In this document: positions 1 to 11,218 of the stretch, piece by piece | How positions within the stretch are numbered: position 1 is the first letter of the stretch | Layout: each line of letters begins with the position of its first letter | From: Hexactinellida sp. DTS-2022 | Lineage: Eukaryota; Porifera; Hexactinellida | Direction: 5' to 3' | Assembly (NCBI GenBank): GCA_028753945.1 | Contig: JAPNXP010000001.1 | Location: forward strand, 10,220,501-10,284,500 | DNA: 64,000 bases | Notes under the pieces: generated by a model | What the model was told of the DNA's origin: nothing | Seen by the model: only the letters and a program-made list of their open reading frames with translations | Database searches by the model: none | Made by a program: the position numbers and the translations under genes

Positions 1-247
1 AAAACGTGAAATATTGTATTGCATGACAAGGGAAGAGAATATTGTAGCGGTAAATAACTATTTCAACTATTGGAAATCGAATGACGTGAGTGTACTAAAT
101 AGTTACTAAATGGTTACTAAAGTTAGAGAATGTTCTTACAGTATAAAACTGCACAATTCTAATGATAGATATTCTATTAATTTCTTGTGAATAATTGTTA
201 TTGATTTAGAACCTTGTCAATCAAATTATAGTACGTGTATCTTATGG

Positions 248-1174
248 ATGTGCCCCAAAGGATACATTCCGATATTTATAATTAGCGCAGTGCTAAACGC
301 TCTACTATGCATACTGCTTATACCAGTCACTATCCGACTAGCAGGTCAGCTGATAGGCCAGGTGTTTAAGTACAGATACATTGTTAGTAACCGTATAAAG
401 GAGAGTGGGCATGATGAAAACAGAGTCGTTACTGCCTACTACCAACATTTCCAAAATTTTGTTGGCCAAAAGTATTTCAACATCAATATTATGAATACTT
501 AAATTCAAGCTTCTAGCAGCATAATAACATTGTAGATGCTTCAAAATGGATGTTGACATAAAATGAATTAAATGATATGTTAAGTAGAATACATTTGGCA
601 AAATATTTGAATTTAAATATTTATAGAGGTGTTAAACTCATTAACTATATAATTTCTGATCATTATGAGACAACTAGAATATACAAATTCTGATTTCAGA
701 TTTGAATACTACATAGTCTAATTATTCTAGGTACATAATTTATAATCATTACGATCATTTTCCACTGAGATACACCCACACTCCAATTTGTGCCACAAGT
801 GGCAAGTGGTTGGACACTTATGCCACTTCATGGATATTGTATAAAATAACATTGTCATGAAGTTTAGAACTATAGTAATATATTTAAATTCATTTTAAAG
901 TAGTTTAAACAGCCGTCAACAAACTATTAGAAGCATATTGTGTCTGGAATATAATTCCTGTTGTTCAAATACTTCTGTCTCTTCAATGCTATTTCCCTCA
1001 TCTACACGTCTGTATATGTCCTTAAGCAGGAATGGGGAAATGAGAATATAATGGGTTATCTCGCAGAGGCAAACGCTCAGTCATTTCAGGAAGGAATAGT
1101 ATTATTCGGAGTAACTCTATTGCTACAGATAGCTAATTACTTTAAAGGTTAGAAAGTAATAATAATGTTATTAA
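248..1174. other. AT-rich stretch without a convincing gene
   Basis: Only short open frames occur here. One at 248-502 (84 codons) begins with a hydrophobic stretch, and one at 961-1152 starts with TTG. Neither has a recognisable domain, a splice context or GC enrichment like the real genes in the window, so I call no gene. A remnant of a larger membrane-protein exon cannot be excluded. Confidence 0.4.
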
Positions 1175-1331
1175 TACAGTAGATGCCGGATATAACACCG
1201 GTATAAGAACATACCGGATATAAGAACAATATATTGGAAAACGGTTTCCATATACCCTATATAATTTATGCCGGTTATAAGAACACTATATGCAGTTATC
1301 GATGATGTTCTTATATCCGGTATCCACTGTA
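1175..1331. mobile_element. MITE, pogo/Tc1-like, 'ccggtataagaac' family
   Basis: The ends are inverted repeats of the type TACAGTAGATGCCGGATATAA, flanked by TA as in Tc1/mariner-pogo insertions. Internally the sequence repeats 'ccggttataagaac' motifs in both orientations, so the element folds on itself. A second copy of the same family lies at 14930-15092. It has no coding capacity. Confidence 0.75.
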
Positions 1332-1350
1332 ATAGCAAGAATGGGATATG

Positions 1351-1452
1351 TACAGTAGAACCTCGTTAATATGAACACGGTTAATATGAACTCCGGATAA
1401 AACAAACAATTTTACCGTCTGTTGGTGTTCGTATTAACGAGGTTCTACTGTA
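1351..1452. mobile_element. MITE, pogo/Tigger-like
   Basis: Terminal inverted repeats CAGTAGAACCTCGTTAATA and its complement TAACGAGGTTCTACTG enclose about 100 bp and are bounded by TA dinucleotides. These ends resemble the CAGT..ACCTCG termini of pogo/Tigger-type transposons. Related copies with diverged interiors lie near 18582, 36388, 40624, 41434 and 52850. Confidence 0.8.
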
Positions 1453-1580
1453 CTTTGTGAGTTTAGCCCATATCTCATTCAGTTTGTTGACTTAGCATGA
1501 ATATCCCGGAAATTATCATCTGTGCGTTATTGTATACAATATAACGCCTATTACATTGTTATTATTGTCAATGGAATTGA

Positions 1581-1727
1581 CTTATTGGCTCGGGTATTCA
1601 CGGTAATTGCGTTTATGAGAATGTGAGAACGATCGTACACAACGCATAATGGAGTTCATAACACATTTGCATACAGCTTTCTATAATGGGAGAGATACGC
1701 AGATAAGATACGAGCCAATAAGCTAAT
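1581..1727. mobile_element. Possible small inverted-repeat element
   Basis: The sequence TTATTGGCTCG near 1585 recurs as CGAGCCAATAA near 1712, forming inverted ends about 130 bp apart. No target duplication was identified and no other copy is in the window, so this is a weak MITE call. Confidence 0.35.
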
Positions 1728-1839
1728 GAAGGTAGCTGCCTGGGGGACGTACTCATCGGCTCTTGTAAATGCTATTGATAGTTTGTCTGGTGTTGTAATT
1801 TATTATGTCGTCGAATGGGCTACTATTAATCCTGCTCCA

Positions 1840-2642
1840 TTTGATCTTTTTGTGTATAGCACACTTGCTATTTATATTAAAGCAGTCCCACTTAAGGTCA
1901 GAAAGCCGCGTCGCTAAGTGAGGGAATTTGAGAATGGGTGGAGATACCGCGGTCATGAGTTCCAAAAGGGATCCTATCGAGCTCTCGGAACAAACCCCGA
2001 ATATCGACGGGGCCGAAATGAGAACTATGTGTGACAAGTTGGGAATTGCAAAACGGCACTCCTCAACGTATCACCACGGGCCGACGGTTTAGCTGAACGG
2101 TGCATTGGATTAGTGAAACAGGTAGCGAGGTGTCTGACATTGGATCGCATGTTAGAGAAGGATGCGTAGCCGGAGTTATTAACGGAGGTGATATTCTATT
2201 GCAACAATATAGAAAAACGCCTCAACTGGCTTCTCGAGTCTCCAGGCAATGATTGCATACAGGGGAGATCGACATTATCGACATTATCCGCATGGATCAC
2301 CACTTATGAGAGTAAGGCACCCAATACACACCAACAGTACTTAGAAGGGTTGCAGGAATGAAAGAAAGATCTCCATTATCGTGCAAGAGAAAATTACCAA
2401 AGGAGTAAAGTCGAACAAAGGACTCCGTAATACAAGTGTAAGCGCGCTTTGGGGACCCCAGCGATTTAGGGGCCCCGTCCCAAAACGCTAGCGATTAAGG
2501 GACAGGGGCCCTAAATCGCTGGGGTCCCTAAAGCGCGCTTACACCGGTCGTAGAAAGTTGATCATTAACCCAGGAGATTTTGTACTGGAAAGAAACGAAA
2601 GAGGTTCCAATCTTTGATCCTAAGTACAATGGCCCTTTCTAG
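1840..2642 (+). pseudogene. Decayed Ty3/gypsy integrase (pol 3' part)
   Basis: Reading the plus strand across several frames gives a retroelement integrase: a core segment ending in AVPLK around 1885, then a YH..ADGLAER-type stretch around 2065-2100 typical of the region before the last catalytic Glu. A C-terminal segment ending DPKYNGPF (the GPF/Y motif) lies at about 2613-2639. Frameshifts and in-frame stops interrupt it repeatedly, and a 115-bp hairpin MITE sits inside it at 2434-2550, so it is dead. A TAG follows the GPF motif and the 27-bp satellite then begins. No gag, protease or reverse transcriptase was seen upstream, so the element is 5'-truncated or eroded. Assignment to Ty3/gypsy rests on the GPF/Y motif plus the tail and LTR-like sequence beyond the satellite. 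Confidence 0.7.
2434..2550. mobile_element. Hairpin MITE (GGTGTAAGCGCGC ends)
   Basis: The two halves are near-perfect inverted repeats, starting TGTAAGCGCGCTTTGGGGAC and ending in its complement TAAAGCGCGCTTACA, around a short centre. It interrupts the retroelement integrase. A longer relative lies at 57921-58090 with ends GGTGTAAGCG and CGCTACACC. Confidence 0.7.
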
Positions 2643-2654
2643 TGGTGCCCTTTC

Positions 2655-5600
2655 CAAGGTGGAATGATAATAGCTGGATACCAAGGTGGAATGATAATAG
2701 CTGGATACCAAGGTGGAATGATAATAGCTGGATACCAAGGTGGAATGATAATAGCTGGATACCAAGGTGGATTGATAATAGCTGGATACCAAGGTGGATT
2801 GATAATAGCTGGATACCAAGGTGGAATGATAATAGCTGGATACCAAGGTGGATTGATAATAGCTGGATACCAAGGTGGAATGATAATAGCTGGATACCAA
2901 GGTGGAATGATAATAGCTGGATACCAAGGTGGAATGATAATAGCTGGATACCAAGGTGGATTGATAATAGCTGGATACCAAGGTGGAATGATAATAGCTG
3001 GATACCAAGGTGGAATGATAATAGCTGGATACCAAGGTGGAATGATAATAGCTGGATACCAAGGTGGATTGATAATAGCTGGATACCAAGGTGGAATGAT
3101 AATAGCTAGATACCAAGGTGGATTGATAGTAGCTAGATACCAAGGTGGAATGATAATAGCTAGATACCAAGGTGGAATGATAATAGCTGGATACCAAGGT
3201 GGATTGATAATAGCTGGATACCAAGGTGGAATGATAATAGCTGGATACCAAGGTGGAATGATAATAGCTGGATACCAAGATGGAATGATAATAGCTAGAT
3301 ACCAAGGTGGAATGATAATAGCTGGATACCAAGGTGGATTGATAATAGCTGGATACCAAGGTGGAATGATAATAGCTGGATACCAAGGTGGATTGATAAT
3401 AGCTGGATACCAAGGTGGAATGATAATAGCTGGATACCAAGGTGGAATGATAATAGCTGGATACCAAGGTGGATTGATAATAGCTGGATACCAAGGTGGA
3501 ATGATAATAGCTGGATACCAAGGTGGAATGATAATAGCTGGATACCAAGGTGGATTTATAATAGCTGGATACCAAGGTGGAATGATAATAGCTGGATACC
3601 AAGGTGGATTGATAATAGCTGGATACCAAGGTGGAATGATAATAGCTGGATACCAAGGTGGAATGATAATAGCTGGATACCAAGGTGGATTGATAATAGC
3701 TGGATACCAAGGTGGAATGATAATAGCTGGATACCAAGGTGGATTGATAATAGCTGGATACCAAGGTGGATTGATAATAGCTGGATACCAAGGTGGAATG
3801 ATAATAGCTGGATACCAAGGTGGAATGATAATAGCTGGATACCAAGGTGGAATGATAATAGCTGGATACCAAGGTGGATTGATAATAGCTGGATACCAAG
3901 GTGGATTGATAATAGCTGGATACCAAGGTGGATTGATAGTAGCTAGATACCAAGGTGGAATGATAATAGCTGGATACCAAGGTGGATTGATAATAGCTGG
4001 ATACCAAGGTGGATTGATAATAGCTGGATACCAAGGTGGATTGATAATAGCTGGATACCAAGGTGGAATGATAATAGCTGGATACCAAGGTGGAATGATA
4101 ATAGCTAGATACCAAGGTGGATTGATAATAGCTGGATACCAAGGTGGAATGATAATAGCTAGATACCAAGGTGGAATGATAATAGCTGGATACCAAGGTG
4201 GATTGATAATAGCTGGATACCAAGGTGGAATGATAATAGCTGGATACCAAGGTGGAATGATAATAGCTAGATACCAAGGTGGAATGATAATAGCTGGATA
4301 CCAAGGTGGATTGATAATAGCTGGATACCAAGGTGGAATGATAATAGCTGGATACCAAGGTGGAATGATAATAGCTAGATACCAAGGTGGATTGATAATA
4401 GCTGGATACCAAGGTGGATTGATAATAGCTGGATACCAAGGTGGAATGATAATAGCTGGATACCAAGGTGGAATGATAATAGCTGGATACCAAGGTGGAA
4501 TGATAATAGCTGGATACCAAGGTGGAATGATAATAGCTAGATACCAAGGTGGATTGATAATAGCTGGATACCAAGGTGGATTGATAATAGCTGGATACCA
4601 AGGTGGATTGATAATAGCTGGATACCAAGGTGGAATGATAATAGCTGGATACCAAGGTGGAATGATAATAGCTGGATACCAAGGTGGAATGATAATAGCT
4701 AGATACCAAGGTGGAATGATAATAGCTGGATACCAAGGTGGATTGATAATAGCTGGATACCAAGGTGAAATGATAATAGCTGGATACCAAGGTGGAATGA
4801 TAATAGCTGGATACCAAGGTGGATTGATAATAGCTGGATACCAAGGTGGAATGATAATAGCTGGATACCAAGGTGGAATGATAATAGCTGGATACCAAGG
4901 TGGATTGATAATAGCTGGATACCAAGGTGGAATGATAATAGCTGGATACCAAGGTGGAATGATAATAGCTGGATACCAAGGTGGATTGATAATAGCTGGA
5001 TACCAAGGTGGAATGATAATAGCTGGATACCAAGGTGGATTGATAATAGCTGGATACCAAGGTGGAATGATAATAGCTGGATACCAAGGTGGAATGATAA
5101 TAGCTGGATACCAAGGTGGATTGATAATAGCTGGATACCAAGGTGGATTGATAATAGCTGGATACCAAGGTGGATTGATAATAGCTGGATACCAAGGTGG
5201 ATTGATAATAGCTGGATACCAAGGTGGAATGATAATAGCTGGATACCAAGGTGGAATGATAATAGCTGGATACCAAGGTGGAATGATAATAGCTGGATAC
5301 CAAGGTGGATTGATAATAGCTGGATACCAAGGTGGATTGATAATAGCTGGATACCAAGGTGGATTGATAGTAGCTAGATACCAAGGTGGAATGATAATAG
5401 CTGGATACCAAGGTGGATTGATAATAGCTGGATACCAAGGTGGATTGATAATAGCTGGATACCAAGGTGGATTGATAATAGCTGGATACCAAGGTGGAAT
5501 GATAATAGCTGGATACCAAGGTGGAATGATAATAGCTAGATACCAAGGTGGAATGATAGTAGCTGGATACCAAGGTGGATTGATAATAGCTGGATACCAA

Positions 5601-8438
5601 GGTGAAATGATAATAGCTGGATACCAAGGTGGAATGATAATAGCTGGATACCAAGGTGGAATGATAATAGCTGGATACCAAGGTGGATTGATAATAGCTG
5701 GATACCAAGGTGAAATGATAATAGCTGGATACCAAGGTGGAATGATAATAGCTGGATACCAAGGTGGAATGATAATAGCTGGATACCAAGGTGGAATGAT
5801 AATAGCTGGATACCAAGGTGGATTGATAATAGCTGGATACCAAGGTGGAATGATAATAGCTGGATACCAAGGTGGATTGATAATAGCTGGATACCAAGGT
5901 GGATTGATAATAGCTGGATACCAAGGTGGAATGATAATAGCTGGATACCAAGGTGGAATGATAATAGCTGGATACCAAGGTGGATTGATAATAGCTGGAT
6001 ACCAAGGTGGATTGATAATAGCTGGATACCAAGGTGGATTGATAATAGCTGGATACCAAGGTGGATTGATAGTAGCTAGATACCAAGGTGGAATGATAAT
6101 AGCTGGATACCAAGGTGGAATGATAATAGCTAGATACCAAGGTGGATTGATAATAGCTGGATACCAAGGTGGAATGATAATAGCTGGATACCAAGGTGGA
6201 ATGATAATAGCTGGATACCAAGGTGGATTGATAATAGCTGGATACCAAGGTGGAATGATAATAGCTGGATACCAAGTTGGAATGGTAATAGCTGGATACC
6301 AAGGTGGATTGATAATAGCTGGATACCAAGGTGGAATGATAATAGCTGGATACCAAGTTGGAATGGTAATAGCTGGATACCAAGGTGGAATGATAATAGC
6401 TGGATACCAAGGTGGAATGATAATAGCTGGATACCAAGGTGGATTGATAATAGCTGGATACCAAGGTGGAATGATAATAGCTGGATACCAAGGTGGAATG
6501 ATAATAGCTGGATACCAAGGTGAAATGATAATAGCTGGATACCAAGTTGGAATGGTAATAGCTGGATACCAAGGTGGATTGATAATAGCTGGATACCAAG
6601 GTGGAATGATAATAGCTGGATACCAAGTTGGAATGGTAATAGCTGGATACCAAGGTGGAATGATAATAGCTGGATACCAAGGTGGAATGATAATAGCTGG
6701 ATACCAAGTTGGAATGGTAATAGCTGGATACCAAGGTGGATTGATAATAGCTGGATACCAAGGTGGAATGATAATAGCTGGATACCAAGGTGGAATGATA
6801 ATAGCTGGATACCAAGGTGGATTGATAATAGCTGGATACCAAGGTGGATTGATAATAGCTGGATACCAAGGTGGAATGATAATAGCTGGATACCAAGGTG
6901 GAATGATAATAGCTGGATACCAAGGTGGAATGATAATAGCTGGATACCAAGGTGGATTGATAATAGCTGGATACCAAGGTGGAATGATAATAGCTGGATA
7001 CCAAGGTGGAATGATAATAGCTGGATACCAAGGTGAAATGATAATAGCTGGATACCAAGTTGGAATGGTAATAGCTGGATACCAAGGTGGATTGATAATA
7101 GCTGGATACCAAGGTGGAATGATAATAGCTGGATACCAAGTTGGAATGGTAATAGCTGGATACCAAGGTGGAATGATAATAGCTGGATACCAAGGTGGAT
7201 TGATAATAGCTGGATACCAAGGTGGATTGATAATAGCTGGATACCAAGGTGGAATGATAATAGCTGGATACCAAGTTGGAATGGTAATAGCTGGATACCA
7301 AGGTGGAATGATAATAGCTGGATACCAAGGTGGAATGATAATAGCTGGATACCAAGGTGGATTGATAATAGCTGGATACCAAGGTGGAATGATAATAGCT
7401 GGATACCAAGGTGGAATGATAATAGCTGGATACCAAGTTGGAATGGTAATAGCTGGATACCAAGGTGGATTGATAATAGCTGGATACCAAGGTGGATTGA
7501 TAATAGCTGGATACCAAGGTGGATTGATAATAGCTGGATACCAAGTTGGAATGGTAATAGCTGGATACCAAGGTGGAATGATAATAGCTGGATACCAAGG
7601 TGGATTGATAATAGCTGGATACCAAGGTGGAATGATAATAGCTGGATACCAAGTTGGAATGGTAATAGCTGGATACCAAGGTGGATTGATAATAGCTGGA
7701 TACCAAGGTGGAATGATAATAGCTAGATACCAAGGTGGATTGATAGTAGCTGGATACCAAGGTGGAATGATAATAGCTGGATACCAAGGTGGATTGATAA
7801 TAGCTGGATACCAAGGTGGAATGATAATAGCTGGATACCAAGGTGGATTGATAATAGCTGGATACCAAGGTGGAATGATAATAGCTAGATACCAAGGTGG
7901 ATTGATAGTAGCTGGATACCAAGGTGGAATGATAATAGCTGGATACCAAGGTGGATTGATAATAGCTGGATACCAAGGTGGAATGATAATAGCTGGATAC
8001 CAAGGTGGATTGATAATAGCTGGATACCAAGGTGGATTGATAATAGCTGGATACCAAGGTGGATTGATAATAGCTGGATACCAAGGTGGAATGATAATAG
8101 CTGGATACCAAGGTGGAATGATAATAGCTGGATACCAAGGTGGATTGATAATAGCTGGATACCAAGGTGGAATGATAATAGCTGGATACCAAGGTGGATT
8201 GATAATAGCTGGATACCAAGGTGGAATGATAATAGCTGGATACCAAGTTGGATTGATAATAGCTGGATACCAAGGTGGATTGATAATAGCTGGATACCAA
8301 GGTGGATTGATAATAGCTGGATACCAAGGTGGAATGATAATAGCTGGATACCAAGTTGGAATGGTAATAGCTAGATACCAAGTTGGAATGGTAATAGCTG
8401 GATACCAAGGTGGATTGATAATAGCTGGATACCAAGGT
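2655..8438. repeat. Giant 27-bp minisatellite array, about 214 copies
   Basis: The unit is 27 bp, read on the plus strand as caaggtggaatgataat followed by agctggatac. The array runs about 5.78 kb with no unit-length change. Variation is confined to a few positions: A/T in ggAatg versus ggTttg-type units, G/A in agctGga, ggTg versus gTTgg, and atAata versus atGgta. Because 27 is divisible by 3 and the unit lacks stops in several frames, both strands show reading frames of more than 1900 codons; these are by-products of the repeat. It begins directly after the integrase GPF motif and ends just before the retroelement's C-terminal tail, so it expanded inside pol. Confidence 0.97.
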
Positions 8439-8658
8439 GCTAGGTGGGTGGAGAGATATAGCAAGGCCTAAGGGAGGGAGACTCCAAGATCCGGAGAGCA
8501 GAAAGATAGGGACACATGATGTCCTGGAGGAGATAGCAACTGGAAAAGATATAAAGATGGGGAATGAAGGCAGTACAACAATATCGGGGGTAGTGCGGAG
8601 GTATCCGATACGCGAGAGGAAGCCAAATAAATCACGGAGGAAAAACCCAATTTAGACC
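8437..8658 (+). pseudogene. Retroelement pol C-terminal tail
   Basis: After the satellite, an open frame of about 70 codons ends in RRYPIRERKPNKSRRKNPI and a TAG stop. Basic R/P-rich endings of this style close many Ty3/gypsy pol polyproteins. It is followed within 20 bp by a purine tract (aaaagggag) and an LTR-like TGTTATAG start. The frame differs from the satellite's 1936-codon plus frame, which ends at 8471. I read it as the original element's end, separated from its integrase by the array. Confidence 0.55.
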
Positions 8659-8677
8659 AAAGTTGAAAAGGGAGTGA

Positions 8678-8901
8678 TGTTATAGATACGTATACGGTAT
8701 ATACCCCTAGTGTAATAATTGTAGTAGTAGAGCTTGGTACATGTAAACCATTCAAGTTGTTAGTACTAGCTTAATTTGTAAACTGTCTTAATATTCGTTC
8801 GGACAACTATTCGGTTCAAGCCGTTTCAAACTTGGTTTGTAACAAATAGGTACGCACTCGTGTGCGGGGTTTCAAACAAGGTGGCTCGCACCGCTATTAC
8901 A
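8678..8901 (+). mobile_element. Putative 3' LTR of the gypsy element
   Basis: The segment starts TGTTATAG directly after a purine-rich tract (8666-8674) and ends CTATTACA, giving the TG..CA termini expected of an LTR, about 224 bp long. No matching 5' LTR is in the window, so the boundaries are inferred from the termini and the pol tail position only. Confidence 0.45.
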
Positions 8902-9038
8902 GTGCGCTCCTCAATGCTCTAAAAATAAATTATTACACAAACGACTAGCAACATGACGTAGCGTATACATACTATGATACCAAATAATTTACAAAACGCA
9001 CAAATAACCAATAATTAACATATACCCTAAGATTGCCA

Positions 9039-10958
9039 TTATTTAGAATCTATATCAATTTCACTGAAGATTTCTTCTAGGAGAGGACTGTGGTTTCGCT
9101 TCCAACGAATTGCTGGGGAATATTTATGAAAGTTAAATTTCTGAAAACACTTTGGAAGTGACCTCCAGTTGAACTTGTAAATGAAGAAAATTAGGATAGG
9201 AGCGTTAGTGAGCACGATAATCGAGGCTCCTAGAACGGACCCCCATACGGGGTAGGGAGTCGCTATCTCGGTGAGGTTAGAGAAGCGAGTGTACTGTATG
9301 CTGTGGATCAGCTGAGACACACTGCTCCCAACAAACACCACAACCATAATAGCAGGACACACCACCACCCACATAACGCGCCATACCCAGAGAGAGAAAC
9401 TTCTAAATAAGCGATTCTCTCTGAGAGTTCTGAAATACTGCTTTCCGCTCGGTTTATAGTCGGGAGTTCTCCAATTGAATAGCTTATCCACTCCGAAGAA
9501 CCAACTCAGCCCGATCAGCTCGAAGAACGCCAGCAGGAATATCGTGAAGGAGCCGGAGAACTGGTCGATGAGCTGGAAGAGGTACAGCCCGTTCCCAAAG
9601 GTAAACTGAATGCTCAGCAGAAAGTATGTGCCGCAGATAATCCCAGAGACCACACTCTTGTGCAGTCTGTTAACATACGGCAAGGAGAGAGCGGCCTGCA
9701 CCATGGCTTCAATGCCTGCGAACATAGAATCGAGTCCTAGAGACAGCATCATGACGAAGAACAGCACGCTCCACAGGGGACTGAGAGGCATCTCGAGGAG
9801 GGCGGAAGCGAACGCAATGAACACCAGGCCCGGGCCTCCAGCCACGTCCCTCACGTCCGTGCCGAGGATAAAGCTCTGGTAACCGAGGATACTGAACACC
9901 ACAACACTAGCGAAGAGGGAGGTCAGGGAGTTTACGATTGAGACGAATAGCGCGTCTCCGAACACACTGGTGTTCTGGTCGAGATGAGATGCCAGGAGGA
10001 TGTTGCCTCCAAAGCCCAATCCCAGACTGAAGAATATCTGTCCGCCAGCCTCAAGCCAAACCTGCGGAGAGTACAAACTCTCAATTCGGGGAGTGAAGAG
10101 TTCCAACAGCCCATCTTTGGCGCCAGGGAGAGTCACTGCCCGGAAGAACATAATAGTCAGTACGATATAGGGCAGTGTAGCCGTGACGTACACGACCTTG
10201 CCGGAGGTCTTGATGCCGTTGAATGTGCAGAGATAGAGGATTAGCCAAGAGGCAAACAGTAGCAGGAATATCTTCCAGTTGAACTCGCCTAGCTCCCCAA
10301 TGCTGTTGCTGGCCTGCGCTACGGACTGGTAGTAGAAGTAGCGAGAGGACTCATTGAGACATGTCTGCTTAGCCGTGGACAGGAGGTCTCGGGGGAGGGA
10401 GGCGTTGACGCCGCAGAAAGTGCTCCCCCAAGCGGGCGGGCTCTGGAAGGAGGCGAGGAGGTAGAAGAGAACGTAGGCTATGAGCAGAGTGTAGTACGTG
10501 CCTGTGAAGGACATGAGCAGGATAACGGATATGCCGATGCCCCCCAGCGGCGGGACCAGTCGGTAGAGGGCGTGGAGAGGCCCCACCTGGGAGACCTTCC
10601 CGAGGAGCAGCTCGAGGTAAAATAGTGGAATTCCTAGCGTCACAAGCATCACTAGGTACGGGAAGAGGAATGTCCCCCCGCCGTTTTTCTGACAGTAATA
10701 GGAGAAGCGCCACACATTCCCGAATCCCACCGCGAGGCCGATCAGAGATAACAAGAACTCCACTCGATTGGACCAGCGGTCCGACTTAGCCCGACTGGTC
10801 AGTTTGTTTGTTACGATAACAGGACTGAGAGCTACTGAGTCTTCGTTGTCAGAGGAGCAGCTGCCGTCCAGCTGTGTGTACGCCTCCTCTCTGCCCTGGG
10901 ACTTGGGGACGCTATTCCGAGTGTCCATCTCTATGCCAGTTGCATTAGTGCCTTCCAT
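9039..10958 (-). CDS. SLC6-family sodium-dependent transporter
   Basis: An intact single-exon protein of 639 aa, the usual SLC6 length, predicted to have 12 membrane segments and to couple solute uptake to Na+ (and usually Cl-) at the plasma membrane. TM1 carries the signature AVGFGNVWRF (residues 76-85) followed by KNGGGTFLFPY. TM8 has GLDSMFAGIEA. The second extracellular loop has two cysteines and NAS/NES glycosylation sites. The residue equivalent to the amine-binding Asp of monoamine transporters is Gly78, which points to an amino-acid-type substrate rather than a monoamine. The ATG at 10956-10958 is chosen; the frame extends upstream only to a GTG. The N-terminal 60 residues are hydrophilic and cytoplasmic. 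The coding region is GC-rich compared with its flanks. The exact substrate cannot be read from sequence. Confidence 0.93.
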   Translation of the reverse strand: MEGTNATGIEMDTRNSVPKSQGREEAYTQLDGSCSSDNEDSVALSPVIVTNKLTSRAKSDRWSNRVEFLLSLIGLAVGFGNVWRFSYYCQKNGGGTFLFPYLVMLVTLGIPLFYLELLLGKVSQVGPLHALYRLVPPLGGIGISVILLMSFTGTYYTLLIAYVLFYLLASFQSPPAWGSTFCGVNASLPRDLLSTAKQTCLNESSRYFYYQSVAQASNSIGELGEFNWKIFLLLFASWLILYLCTFNGIKTSGKVVYVTATLPYIVLTIMFFRAVTLPGAKDGLLELFTPRIESLYSPQVWLEAGGQIFFSLGLGFGGNILLASHLDQNTSVFGDALFVSIVNSLTSLFASVVVFSILGYQSFILGTDVRDVAGGPGLVFIAFASALLEMPLSPLWSVLFFVMMLSLGLDSMFAGIEAMVQAALSLPYVNRLHKSVVSGIICGTYFLLSIQFTFGNGLYLFQLIDQFSGSFTIFLLAFFELIGLSWFFGVDKLFNWRTPDYKPSGKQYFRTLRENRLFRSFSLWVWRVMWVVVCPAIMVVVFVGSSVSQLIHSIQYTRFSNLTEIATPYPVWGSVLGASIIVLTNAPILIFFIYKFNWRSLPKCFQKFNFHKYSPAIRWKRNHSPLLEEIFSEIDIDSK

Positions 10959-11218
10959 CAGACCACTCGTTTTATACACACTCAGTTGACGTGTGAGAAG
11001 ACCTGTAGTAGGGGCGATTAGTAACTGTTACTCAATTTAGGAAAAATTAATTGAAGTCCTTGAAACGTTTAAGAAGTTCTAGCTAAAATGCAATCGTAGG
11101 CTAAGATAATTCATAATTTTTTCATCTGCATAGTAAATGGTAATAAAGATATAAATTAGTATAAGTTACGTAATGAGATAACAATGCATCAGATAATATT
11201 TTAACTGTTCTATATTGC
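10959..11218. other. Upstream region of the SLC6 gene
   Basis: About 260 bp of AT-rich sequence upstream of the minus-strand SLC6 start. A TATAAAA string on the minus strand lies only about 15 bp before the ATG, too close to be its promoter TATA box. I see nothing else here. Confidence 0.3.

Noticed and set aside
248-502. 84-codon frame with a hydrophobic start
   Set aside because: No homology I can recognise, no supporting signals, and an antisense frame of similar length overlaps it.
2655-8438. CRISPR-like array
   Set aside because: The repeats are directly contiguous with no unique spacers, and the context is animal.
2565-8471. Four reading frames of up to 1956 codons on both strands
   Set aside because: All are translations of the 27-bp repeat, whose length is divisible by 3 and which lacks stops in those frames; no start context, domain or composition supports a protein.
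10969-10975. TATAAAA just upstream of the SLC6 start as a promoter
   Set aside because: Only about 15 bp from the ATG, so transcription would begin inside the coding region.
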